Source of the DNA: an uncultured Alphaproteobacteria bacterium
Lineage (GTDB): Bacteria > Pseudomonadota > Alphaproteobacteria > Rhodobacterales > Rhodobacteraceae
Assembly: GCA_902580265.1 (NCBI GenBank)
Contig: CACHJY010000001.1
Coordinates: forward strand, 1-64,000
Direction: 5' to 3'
DNA: 64,000 nucleotides
Below, in pieces: positions 1 through 8,151 of this stretch; the first letter of the stretch is position 1, and every line of letters begins with the position of its first letter. Below the pieces are notes generated by a model, which had not been told where the DNA came from, ran no database searches, and worked only from the letters and a program-made list of their open reading frames with translations. The translations under genes were made by a program, and so were the position numbers.

Positions 1-840
1 GTAGATATAAATCCTGAGAAGATTTTGGATATTATTGAAAACTATAATGTAGCTACCACCTTGATGGTTCCAGCTGTAATTCAAATGGTAGTTGTGGCTG
101 CTGAAAAAAATAGCAAAGTACTTAAAAATGTTAAAAACATTGTTTTTGGTGCATCACCAATGGCTGTTGATACGTTAAAGCGTGCGCAAAAAATATTTCC
201 AAACTCAAATTTTACTCATGTCTATGGAATGACCGAAACAACTGGTATGTTTATGTCCTTAGACCCAAGCGAATTAAAAGCAAACAGAAGGCTAGAATCA
301 TGTGGAAAATGTTTCAGCAACTCAGAGATAAAAATAGTTGATTCTCATAATAATGAAGTTCCTACCCAAACTATCGGAGAGATTATATGCCGTACCGATC
401 AAATTATGGATGGCTATTTTAATAGAGAAAAGGCGAATAACGAGGCACTGAAAGATGGCTGGTTTTACACAGGAGATGTTGGGTATCTCGATGAAGAGGG
501 ATATCTGTTTATCAGAGATCGAATAAAAGATTTAATTATAACGGGTGGAGAAAATGTTTATCCTGCAGAAGTTGAAAATGCATTGATGTTACAGCGTTCC
601 ATTATTGATTGTGCTGTAATTGGAGTTTCAGACCCAAAGTGGGGAGAAGCTGTTTTAGCCCTAATCATAGTTAATGACAATATTTTTTCAGAGATTGAAG
701 TAAGATCATCTTTGAGGTCGCAATTAGCTGGCTTTAAAATACCAAAAATATTTCACATTGTAGATAGTTTGCCTCGAAATGCTGGAGGTAAGATTACAAA
801 ACATGTCTTACGTGAAAAATACGCATATCTTGGAAAATAA
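1..840 (+). CDS. AMP-dependent acyl-CoA synthetase/ligase, C-terminal part (5' end outside window)
   Basis: The reading frame is open from base 1, so this is the 3' part (about 279 codons) of an acyl-adenylate-forming enzyme that activates a carboxylic acid to its CoA thioester. Visible signatures are the GMTETTG adenylate motif, the GWFYTGDVG and RDRIKDLIITGGENVYP hinge region, and the C-terminal PRNAGGKITK segment carrying the catalytic lysine. It resembles fatty-acid--CoA ligases of the FadD/3-methylmercaptopropionyl-CoA ligase (DmdB) type. The substrate cannot be read from this fragment. The next gene starts on the base after its stop, so the two are probably cotranscribed. Confidence 0.9.
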   Translation, partial: VDINPEKILDIIENYNVATTLMVPAVIQMVVVAAEKNSKVLKNVKNIVFGASPMAVDTLKRAQKIFPNSNFTHVYGMTETTGMFMSLDPSELKANRRLESCGKCFSNSEIKIVDSHNNEVPTQTIGEIICRTDQIMDGYFNREKANNEALKDGWFYTGDVGYLDEEGYLFIRDRIKDLIITGGENVYPAEVENALMLQRSIIDCAVIGVSDPKWGEAVLALIIVNDNIFSEIEVRSSLRSQLAGFKIPKIFHIVDSLPRNAGGKITKHVLREKYAYLGK

Positions 841-2172
841 ATGGACATACATTTAGACTCAAATGAAAAAATCAAGGGGTACTATGATAGCCCTTGGCCC
901 GCTGAATGTGGTGGTCCCAGAAGACAAAAAATACCAAGATCACCTGGATTGAATATTAGCAACGGCGAACATTTATCTCAGAAAACTAGAGCAAATGGTG
1001 AATGGAATGTAATGATGGTTCTTAGAGATCCAGGAGAAGTGTTTTTGATGGGAAACAACCACATTAATTCTACTGAAAAATATGGCTTTTTAGAAAAGAT
1101 AGACCCTTATTCTTTAGAATGTATCTCGCGTTCACCTAATTTACCATCTGGAGGCCATACTTGGTGTGGGGGTGTTGTTGTGCATGAAAATGGCTATCTC
1201 TATCTCAATAACGGAAATTATTGTTATAAACTGGATCCAGATTGTAAAGTGGTAGCCTCAAAAAAATTACCACAAAATTCTGCATATAACAGTTTTTTGA
1301 TTATGAAAGATGGAAACCTTGTTATGAAAAATATCGAGCATGCATGGAATGGAAAGTCAAAATTTGTTATTTTAGAACCAGAGTTTCTTAATCAGGTTGC
1401 AGATGAAGTTACCATTGATGAAAATTCGATGGGTAGAATAGCCATGGATATTGATACAAAGGGAACACAATGGGTATATGTTCCAGGGCGAGACACTTTT
1501 TTTAGATACAGATACGAAAAAGCAAGCTTGACTTTAGATCAGAATTGGATGCCAAAATATAGAACACTGAATTATGAGGAGCAGAGTTTTAGTTGGGATA
1601 GCTGTATAAGTGATGGTGGATGTTGGTTTTTAGATAATGGCGATAATAGAGCTAATGTGACTATATTTTCTACAAGACCATTTGGTCAAGAGCTTCCAGC
1701 TAGAGGGTCTGTTTTTCAAGGTTTATCATCATCGCCACAAAAATTATTTCGAGTTGATATAAACAATGATAAAAAATTAGAGATTATACAGCCTTTTGAT
1801 AAACAGCGAGGAAGCATCTTTAGTCCCCCAGCATTTGATCCCATCCATAAAGTAGCGATAGCTTTTGATACTGGAAACGGCTTGATTGCGGGTTTGAGTT
1901 ACTCAAAAGATTTAGGTTTTAAAAACTTATGGGAAAAGCCTACTAGAATTTCTATGCAAATGGTGATGTACAGCGATACAAAAGAGATTGCAGTAAATGA
2001 CTTTCGTACCGGCTATGACAATATTGTCATTTTTGATACTATCACCGGCAAGGAAAAAGGAAGGGTGTCTACAGAGAGTACAACAGCAAATGGCATGTTT
2101 CTTTCTCCTGGCTGGGAAAGGGACATTTTTTACTGTTCAATAGGTGCTATTGCTAGAGCTTTTATAGAATGA
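841..2172 (+). CDS. Hypothetical protein, possible beta-propeller
   Basis: This 443-residue protein has no family I recognise. It has no signal peptide or membrane segment. The sequence alternates short hydrophobic strands with Gly/Asp/Asn turns, with repeated patterns such as LEKIDPYSLE, YKLDPDCKV and IFDTITGKEKGRV. These resemble blades of a propeller (SMP-30/NHL/PQQ-like), but this is inference from pattern only. It begins directly after the stop of the acyl-CoA ligase without an intergenic gap, which suggests translational coupling and a role in the same pathway, perhaps as a hydrolase or lactonase. No catalytic residues could be assigned. Confidence 0.6.
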   Translation: MDIHLDSNEKIKGYYDSPWPAECGGPRRQKIPRSPGLNISNGEHLSQKTRANGEWNVMMVLRDPGEVFLMGNNHINSTEKYGFLEKIDPYSLECISRSPNLPSGGHTWCGGVVVHENGYLYLNNGNYCYKLDPDCKVVASKKLPQNSAYNSFLIMKDGNLVMKNIEHAWNGKSKFVILEPEFLNQVADEVTIDENSMGRIAMDIDTKGTQWVYVPGRDTFFRYRYEKASLTLDQNWMPKYRTLNYEEQSFSWDSCISDGGCWFLDNGDNRANVTIFSTRPFGQELPARGSVFQGLSSSPQKLFRVDINNDKKLEIIQPFDKQRGSIFSPPAFDPIHKVAIAFDTGNGLIAGLSYSKDLGFKNLWEKPTRISMQMVMYSDTKEIAVNDFRTGYDNIVIFDTITGKEKGRVSTESTTANGMFLSPGWERDIFYCSIGAIARAFIE

Positions 2173-2211
2173 TAGACTGCAATATTAAATAAGCAAAGAG
2201 GGAAGGCAGTT

Positions 2212-2625
2212 ATGGAACTAAGTGGTCGATGTTATTGCGGTGATATTCAATATGAAATTAATGGTGAACTGCAAGCTAGTTTTCAATGTCACTGTCGTGA
2301 GTGCCAGTATATAACTGGTGGAAATGCCAATACAGTGATGGTTTTTTCGGAAGATGATTTCCAATTTACAAAGGGAAAACCCTCGGTCTTTGCTAGAACA
2401 GATCTTGAAACACCAGTTAAGAGGTTTTTTTGTCATAAGTGTGGAACTGGTTTTGGAAGCATTAGCCCATCAAGGCCAGGTTCATTTATTGTTAAGGTTG
2501 GTACTCTTGACACACCTGAAGTATTTTCTCCTGATTTTGCTATATTTACTTGTGATATAAAAGACTATCATTACATTCCTGAACATTTAACTTCGTTTGA
2601 TAAAAGACCCCCTAAGAAAAACTAA
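2212..2625 (+). CDS. GFA family protein (CENP-V/GFA zinc-binding domain)
   Basis: A 137-residue protein of the GFA family, named after glutathione-dependent formaldehyde-activating enzyme. The cysteine pattern is clear: CYCGDI near the N-terminus, CHCRECQ around residue 27, and CHKCGTGF around residue 74; these bind structural and catalytic zinc. Length is normal for the family. Members are often annotated as formaldehyde/S-hydroxymethylglutathione handling, but most are biochemically uncharacterised, so only the fold is safe here. It lies between the unknown protein and a broken MFS transporter on the same strand. Confidence 0.85.
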   Translation: MELSGRCYCGDIQYEINGELQASFQCHCRECQYITGGNANTVMVFSEDDFQFTKGKPSVFARTDLETPVKRFFCHKCGTGFGSISPSRPGSFIVKVGTLDTPEVFSPDFAIFTCDIKDYHYIPEHLTSFDKRPPKKN

Positions 2626-2640
2626 CTTAGAAAATATCAC

Positions 2641-3823
2641 TTGAATAAAAATAATATAGGAGGCTTTGTACCAGTTCATAGTCTGGGCATAAGTCAGATT
2701 GTTGCCTACGGTGCGATGTTTTATTCCTTTGCACAAATAAAAGTAGAGTTAGCCGAAAAACTAGGGATGTCCCTCGAAACAACTACTATGATAGTCAGTC
2801 TGTCTTTGTTTATAAATGTACTTATTTCCAGTCATGTTGGATATTTAATTGATAGATCTGGAGGGTTAAATGTTCTCTCCACCGGGCTCTTTATCGGATC
2901 AGTAGGGTTTATCTCTTTGTATTTCACTGAAGATTTGTTGGGATTTCTATTTTCAATGCTCCTGATAGGAATAAGTTTTAGTTCAGCGTCTTACAACGTA
3001 GCTTTCAGCGCGGCAATTCAATTAGATGACCAAAATTCACGAAAGAATATTACCATAATCACATTTTATGGTGCTATCGCAAGTTCGGTATGTTGGTTGA
3101 CTATCGGTTTTTTACGCAACTATTTCGGGCTAAATTCAATATTTTTGATGCTGTCGTTATCTCTTTTTTTAATGGGTTTATATTTTTTCATAAATTTAAA
3201 CTTTAAAAAAGGAAGAAAAGAAAAATGAACTTAAAAAACCAATTGAAGATTTTGTTCCTTTAGCATTGTCTAGAAACGAAAAAGTCATAATTACTATTTT
3301 GATGATTTTTGGGTTTACAGAATATTTAATTTTTTCTACCACTGCGTTATCATTAATTCAGTTTTTTAACTCAAATTTTAATGATCCTTCAATTGCAATA
3401 GTATTAGCAAGTGTATATGGACCGTTTCAGCTAGTAGGTCGCTTTCTAGAAATGAAGTTTGCAACGTTTTTAGATGCTAGACTTACAGGCCTAGTAGCTA
3501 GCGCAATTGTACCGTTATCATTAATCATAATACTTACACCCAACTTCTATGTATGTATTATCGCTATGGCTCTTTTTGGCATGGGTCATGGCTTGTTGAC
3601 TGTAACAGGTGGATATGTCCCAAATTTATTCTTTGAGCCTCAAGTTATTGGGAGAGTTAAAGGATACATATGGGCGCCAACTGCGCTGGGGATGGCATGT
3701 GCGCCTTTTTTATCAGGAATATTTCACGAAAATATAAATAATTTGATTATTTTCTTACTAGCTTTGTCTGTAGGCCCTTTTTTTTCATTGCTCTTTATCT
3801 TTAAAATGAAAACAAGATTTTAA
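2641..3823 (+). pseudogene. MFS transporter interrupted by a +1 frameshift
   Basis: Two consecutive open frames (2641-3228 and the frame running to 3823) together make one 12-helix major facilitator of about 393 residues. The first carries helices 1-6 and stops in a lysine-rich loop; the second frame continues the loop (LKKPIEDFVPLALSRNEK) and carries helices 7-12. Removing one base from the A6 run at 3205-3210, or the A-rich tract just after it, fuses the halves in the central cytoplasmic loop. The start is a TTG at 2641 with a poor ribosome site. Substrate unknown. It could be a true pseudogene, slippage-decoded or a homopolymer sequencing error. Confidence 0.75.
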
Positions 3824-3825
3824 AG

Positions 3826-4215
3826 ATGTCTATAGATAAAGCGAGCATTGATGTAGTTGCGGCAGTGATTAAGAAAAATGATTTATTTCTTATTGCAAAC
3901 AGAAGTTTTGAAGCCAACTCCCAGGGGATATGGGAGTTTCCAGGTGGAAAAGTCGAAGAAAACGAGACTTTCACATCTGCTCTGATAAGGGAAATTAAAG
4001 AAGAACTTTCTCTGAATATCGAAGTTGGTAATATAATAGCAACTATTGACTTGAATAAGACAGATAAAAATATTTACGTCCACTATTATTATGCAATTAT
4101 AGTATCTGGTCAAATCAGTCTAAATGTTCATTCAGAGTTTAAATGGGTGCCACATCCTCAACTAAAAAACTTTAAATACATTGATGGTGATAGATATGTT
4201 TTAAATTATCTCTGA
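3826..4215 (+). CDS. mutT: MutT-type NUDIX hydrolase (8-oxo-dGTP diphosphatase-like)
   Basis: A 129-residue NUDIX hydrolase, the normal size for MutT, which removes 8-oxo-dGTP from the nucleotide pool. The Nudix box spans about residues 41-63, with G41, E47, R55-E56 and E59-E60 in place; the usual glycine after the EE pair is serine. The preceding WEFPGGK segment and the downstream FKWVPHPQL stretch fit the MutT subgroup. The ATG lies three bases after the MFS stop. It converges on the GMC oxidoreductase gene, with about 65 bp of AT-rich sequence between them that shows no convincing hairpin. Confidence 0.85.
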   Translation: MSIDKASIDVVAAVIKKNDLFLIANRSFEANSQGIWEFPGGKVEENETFTSALIREIKEELSLNIEVGNIIATIDLNKTDKNIYVHYYYAIIVSGQISLNVHSEFKWVPHPQLKNFKYIDGDRYVLNYL

Positions 4216-4282
4216 CAAAAAAAATTTATAGGGAAGGGTGATTGTAGCAATATGACAAAATATATTTGTGCTATATAAGAAT

Positions 4283-5941
4283 CTAGTTGTAAGGAACTAA
4301 ATTCTCCTTTGGTAGTAGAGGTTTGTTTAAAATATGATCTACTGCTTTTTCGCCTACCATAATGCTCGGGGCGTTGAGGTTGCCATTCGTTATTGAAGGA
4401 AAAATTGAAGAATCTGCGCAAAAAAGATTTTCTAAGCCATTTACTTTGCATTCGGGGGTTACAACTGTTTCTTCATCAGAAGGGTCCCCCATTTTGCAGG
4501 TACCACAAGGGTGAAACGCTGACTCAACGCTCGACTTTATGAATTTATCCAACTCCCTGTTCGACTTCAATGTTGGCTTTGGTTGAATTTCTTCGCCTGC
4601 ATAATCTTTAAAAGCAGGCTGATCTAGAATATTTCTTGTTATTCTTATTGCATTTCGAAAATCCTTAAGGTCGTCAGGGTGATTAAGATAGTTAAACTTT
4701 ATAGTAGGAGAGTTTTGTGGATCTGCATTCTTAATGGCAACAAATCCCCTAGATTTTGACCGCATCGTTCCTACATGGAACTGAAAGCCATCCCCTCTGT
4801 GTGGTGATGATCCATCATAATTTATTGCTAAAGGTAAAAAGTGATACTGCAGGTTAGGGTACTCTTGTTGCTTATCTGTTTTAAGAAAGCCGAGAGTTTC
4901 AAATTGATTTGATACTCCTAATCCTTTTTTGAAAATATACCATTGTAAAAAAATTTTAGCTTTTGAAAATAAGCTAGTATTTCTAAAAAGAGTAACGGGT
5001 TGAGTGCATTTCACTTGAAAATATAATTCAAGATGATCCTGTAAATTATTTCCAACACCTTTTAAATCCAGAATAGGTTTTATACCAATGCCCGCAATAT
5101 GTTTTGAATCTCCTATTCCAGATCTCTGTAAAATACAGGGATTGCCAATGGAACCAGCGGCTAATATGACACCTCTTTTGCATTGCGCAGAAAAAGTTTC
5201 AGATTTCTTTTTGAAGATGATACCGTTACATTTATTTTTTAAAAACAGTAGTTTGTCAACTAAACATGAAGTCATTATGCAAATGTTTTTTTGTTTTGTT
5301 ATATTTTTCAAATAGCCTTGGGCAGTGGACCATCTCTTGCCTTTATATACAGTCATTTCTGCAGCCCCAATGCCTTCTTGCTTATAGCCATTATAATCTT
5401 CAGTAAAAGAGTAACCACATTGTATAGCTGCATCTGAAAAAACTTTATGCAATACGTTTTTTTGTTCTGCAGTTTTTATATGGATAGGGCCGTTTTTTCC
5501 TCTCCAAGTTGATTTTCGACTTTCACAACACTCCATTTTTTTGAAGTAAGGAAGAACATCTGCAAATGACCAACTTGAGGCCCCTTTGGTGCTCCAATTA
5601 TCGAAATCTTGAGGATGACCGCGTACATAAATCATTCCATTGATTGAAGATGATCCACCTAAACCTTTTCCTCTGGGACAAATTAATGATCTTCCATATA
5701 AGTTTGGTTCTGGTTCTGCGCTGTAACCCCAGTTATATTTTTTCATATTCATCGGGTATGATAGAGCCGCTGGCATATCTATAAATATCGATCTGTTTTG
5801 TCCCCCATATTCAATCAATAGAACTTTCATATTGTTTTCTTGCGCTAATCTGTATGCTATTGCTGAACCAGAAGAGCCCGCACCCACAACAATGTAGTCA
5901 AAGTCGCCAGCAAAATGCTTAATATTTTTTTTATCTAAAAT
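4283..5941 (-). CDS. GMC oxidoreductase, choline dehydrogenase-like
   Basis: An FAD-dependent GMC-family oxidoreductase of about 550 residues. The N-terminal Rossmann motif DYIVVGAGSSGSA, the second signature GKGLGGSSSINGMIYVRG, the catalytic HPCGTCKMG region and the C-terminal NGNLNAPSIMVGEKA all match choline dehydrogenase BetA and related alcohol dehydrogenases. The only ordinary start codon in frame is GTG 5887, which falls inside the FAD motif. The frame stays open back to a TAA at 5965-5963 with no ATG, GTG or TTG. I extend to an ATT at 5941 that has AAAGGA nine bases upstream and overlaps the preceding gene by 7 bases. The substrate could be choline or another alcohol. Confidence 0.8.
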   Translation of the reverse strand: MLDKKNIKHFAGDFDYIVVGAGSSGSAIAYRLAQENNMKVLLIEYGGQNRSIFIDMPAALSYPMNMKKYNWGYSAEPEPNLYGRSLICPRGKGLGGSSSINGMIYVRGHPQDFDNWSTKGASSWSFADVLPYFKKMECCESRKSTWRGKNGPIHIKTAEQKNVLHKVFSDAAIQCGYSFTEDYNGYKQEGIGAAEMTVYKGKRWSTAQGYLKNITKQKNICIMTSCLVDKLLFLKNKCNGIIFKKKSETFSAQCKRGVILAAGSIGNPCILQRSGIGDSKHIAGIGIKPILDLKGVGNNLQDHLELYFQVKCTQPVTLFRNTSLFSKAKIFLQWYIFKKGLGVSNQFETLGFLKTDKQQEYPNLQYHFLPLAINYDGSSPHRGDGFQFHVGTMRSKSRGFVAIKNADPQNSPTIKFNYLNHPDDLKDFRNAIRITRNILDQPAFKDYAGEEIQPKPTLKSNRELDKFIKSSVESAFHPCGTCKMGDPSDEETVVTPECKVNGLENLFCADSSIFPSITNGNLNAPSIMVGEKAVDHILNKPLLPKENLVPYN

Positions 5942-6900
5942 AGTTTTTGATCCTTTAATTCTTTATAAACCACATCGTTCCTAAGTATTTTTTTATAATA
6001 TTCTTCTAACGATTCATTGCCGTATTCTGGTGTTTTATTGGAGCTATAAGAACCAATTTTTTCATCCCAGAATAACATAGACTCAGTCGCGTAGTAATAA
6101 GCAATCTTAAGGAATTCCCTTAAATCTCGTATTTTTTTTGAGACTATTGATAAGGGGATCAGAGCATGGGTGATCATGAGGAAAAGCTTGGGGGATATAT
6201 GAGTAATTTTTTTTTCTTTTTTGCATAGCTCAAATAATAATTCAGCTTGGCGTTTAGGGGAGATGGGTGGGCCTGGGCCACCTATTATATGAATTTTATT
6301 CTCAGAATGACTTCTAGTAACGAGTGGGATAATGAATTTGCTTAAATCGCGTGCAGAGATTGGCTTACAAGATGTTAATTCGCCATTACCAAAAATTAAA
6401 AAGCTTTTTCCTTTTTTAACTCTATCAATCTGTCCAGAGAGACTTTTGAAAAAAGCTGTTGGTCTAATTATTTCATATTCAAGACTTGAATTTTGTAAAA
6501 GATGTTCAAAGGCTAATTTCGCTTTTTGAAATTCTAGAGTAGGCTTCTGAACACATATTGCAGATATAAGAATAAATCTCTTTATGCCTACCCTTTTTGA
6601 TAAATCCAAAAATAATTTATTTAGAGAGTATTCAACATTCCATGAATCCGTAATGCCTCCTCTTCTTGAAGCAATACAGGAAATAATAGTAGTTGGTTTT
6701 ACGCTTAATGTTTCGAGAAAACTTTCAATTTGAGAGATATCTACAAAAACAATATTTTTCTTTTTCTCAAGATTTTTTTTGTCTCGTATTGGGCAAATAA
6801 TCTGAATTTTTTTTTCTAACAAAACTTTCGCAAGTGTTGTGCCGATATAGCCTGTATACCCTAAGAGTAAAACTTTAGTGTCAACTAAGTCCGAATTCAT
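5935..6900 (-). CDS. bciA: NAD(P)-dependent reductase homologous to divinyl chlorophyllide a 8-vinyl-reductase (BciA/DVR)
   Basis: A 321-residue short-chain/NmrA-type reductase. It carries GYTGYIG at 14-20 for NAD(P), then a series of motifs I associate with plant DVR and bacterial BciA: SCIASRRGGITDSW (74-87), ISAICVQKP (112-120), RPTAFFKSLSGQ (146-157), SCKPIS (177-182), and AYYYATESML with KTPEYG near the C-terminus. In phototrophs this enzyme reduces the 8-vinyl group of divinyl chlorophyllide during (bacterio)chlorophyll synthesis. No other photosynthesis gene is in the window. Either the organism is an aerobic anoxygenic phototroph with its main cluster elsewhere, or the gene has another role. 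It sits upstream of the GMC gene in the same transcription unit. Confidence 0.75.
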   Translation of the reverse strand: MNSDLVDTKVLLLGYTGYIGTTLAKVLLEKKIQIICPIRDKKNLEKKKNIVFVDISQIESFLETLSVKPTTIISCIASRRGGITDSWNVEYSLNKLFLDLSKRVGIKRFILISAICVQKPTLEFQKAKLAFEHLLQNSSLEYEIIRPTAFFKSLSGQIDRVKKGKSFLIFGNGELTSCKPISARDLSKFIIPLVTRSHSENKIHIIGGPGPPISPKRQAELLFELCKKEKKITHISPKLFLMITHALIPLSIVSKKIRDLREFLKIAYYYATESMLFWDEKIGSYSSNKTPEYGNESLEEYYKKILRNDVVYKELKDQKLF

Positions 6901-6917
6901 TTTGAAATCTCAACTTT

Positions 6918-8015
6918 TTAGTTACAGCTTACAGTTTCCAGCAATGCTTCCTTTACCGCGGAATGAGTGATCTGTCCCTTTGAGACATTCAATCCCATCC
7001 CTAAATTTTGATCTTGCTCTAAAGCCTCTAGTCCCAAACTTGCTATTTTTGAAATGTAGTTAGCTGTAACATTATTGAGAGCATAAGATGCTGTCTTAGG
7101 CACAGAGCCTGGCATATTTGCTACACAATAATGTAAAACACCGTCTTCATAGTAGATCGGATTTTGGTGCGTTGTTGGTTTCGATGTTTCAAAGCATCCA
7201 CCTTGATCAATAGCAACATCAACTAAAACAGAATTTTTTTTCATTTTCGATAGAAATGATTTTTCAATTAGTTTTGGAGCGCTTGCACCGGGTATCAATA
7301 CTGCACCTATAACTAGATCTGCGTCAACCAGTTGGCTTTTAAGCTCCAGATGTTCCGAGTAAAGAACCTTAGCTGAATTACCGAAGATATCATTTAGGTA
7401 TCTTAATCTTTCAATAGATTTATCGAAAATTGTAACGTCGGCCCCTACTCCAATTGCCATCTGAGCTGCATTTGTTCCAACCATACCGCCCCCTAAAATA
7501 ATGACCTTCGCAGGCTTTACACCTGGAATACCAGATATTAAAGTGCCAGGTCCTCCACAGGTCTTTTTTAAGTGGTAAGCGCCTTCAAAAACTGCTAATC
7601 TTCCAGCAATTTCACTCATTGGTGCTAAAAGGGGTAATGCGCCTTTGTTGTCAGTGATTGTTTCATATGCAATTGCGTGGCACTTTGCATCTATTAAGCC
7701 TTTTGCTTGTTTTGGGTCTGCGGCTAAATGAAGGTAAGTGAAAAGAATTTGTTCTTCTTTGAGCATTTTCCATTCAGATTCTTGAGGTTCTTTTACTTTC
7801 ACGATCATATTGCTTTTTTTAAAAATCTCTTCAGGTCCATCAACAACTTTTACTCCCACTTTTATGTAGTCGTCATCAGTAGCACCAATACCTTCACCGC
7901 TGTTTTTTTGAACAAGTACAGTATGATTTTCTTCGATTAATCGTGAAGCAGTTGAGGGTGTGATACCAACCCTATATTCACTTGGTTTAATTTCCTTAGG
8001 CACCCCAATTATCAT
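6918..8015 (-). CDS. ald: Alanine dehydrogenase
   Basis: A 365-residue NAD-dependent L-alanine dehydrogenase (alanine to pyruvate plus ammonium). The N-terminus MIIGVPKEIKPSEYRVG is diagnostic, followed by VKVKEPQ, a Rossmann motif GGGMVGTNAA near residues 174-183, and the DQGGCFETSKPTTH region. In taurine degraders Ald regenerates pyruvate for taurine:pyruvate aminotransferase, which fits the nearby xsc-pta, but no aminotransferase is present in this window. It has its own upstream region with a strong inverted repeat shared with the divergent M16 peptidase, and it is followed by the bciA-like gene 17 bases downstream. Confidence 0.93.
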   Translation of the reverse strand: MIIGVPKEIKPSEYRVGITPSTASRLIEENHTVLVQKNSGEGIGATDDDYIKVGVKVVDGPEEIFKKSNMIVKVKEPQESEWKMLKEEQILFTYLHLAADPKQAKGLIDAKCHAIAYETITDNKGALPLLAPMSEIAGRLAVFEGAYHLKKTCGGPGTLISGIPGVKPAKVIILGGGMVGTNAAQMAIGVGADVTIFDKSIERLRYLNDIFGNSAKVLYSEHLELKSQLVDADLVIGAVLIPGASAPKLIEKSFLSKMKKNSVLVDVAIDQGGCFETSKPTTHQNPIYYEDGVLHYCVANMPGSVPKTASYALNNVTANYISKIASLGLEALEQDQNLGMGLNVSKGQITHSAVKEALLETVSCN

Positions 8016-8068
8016 TAAAATCCCCTTTAAAAAAAATCATAATTTAGAATATCACAATCCAGAGTGTT

Positions 8069-8107
8069 ACCCAAAGTATTAAAAATATAAATTTTAATAC
8101 TCTGGGT
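8069..8107. promoter_or_regulatory. 16-bp inverted repeat in the divergent ald / M16 promoter region
   Basis: Left arm 8069-8084 (ACCCAAAGTATTAAAA) and right arm 8092-8107 pair at 15 of 16 positions around a 7-base AT spacer. It lies 53 bases upstream of the ald start and 44 bases upstream of the M16 peptidase start. The position between two divergent genes and the symmetry fit an operator for a dimeric regulator. As a transcribed hairpin it has no following T-run on either strand, so a terminator is less likely. No regulator gene is nearby to assign it to. Confidence 0.55.
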
Positions 8108-8151
8108 GTTATTTAGCTTGTATTCGAATTCAAAGGTATTATCTTCCAATC

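Noticed and set aside
5885..5887. GTG 5887 as the true start of the GMC oxidoreductase
   Set aside because: It lies inside the FAD-binding glycine motif and would remove the first beta strand, so the protein would not fold as a GMC enzyme.
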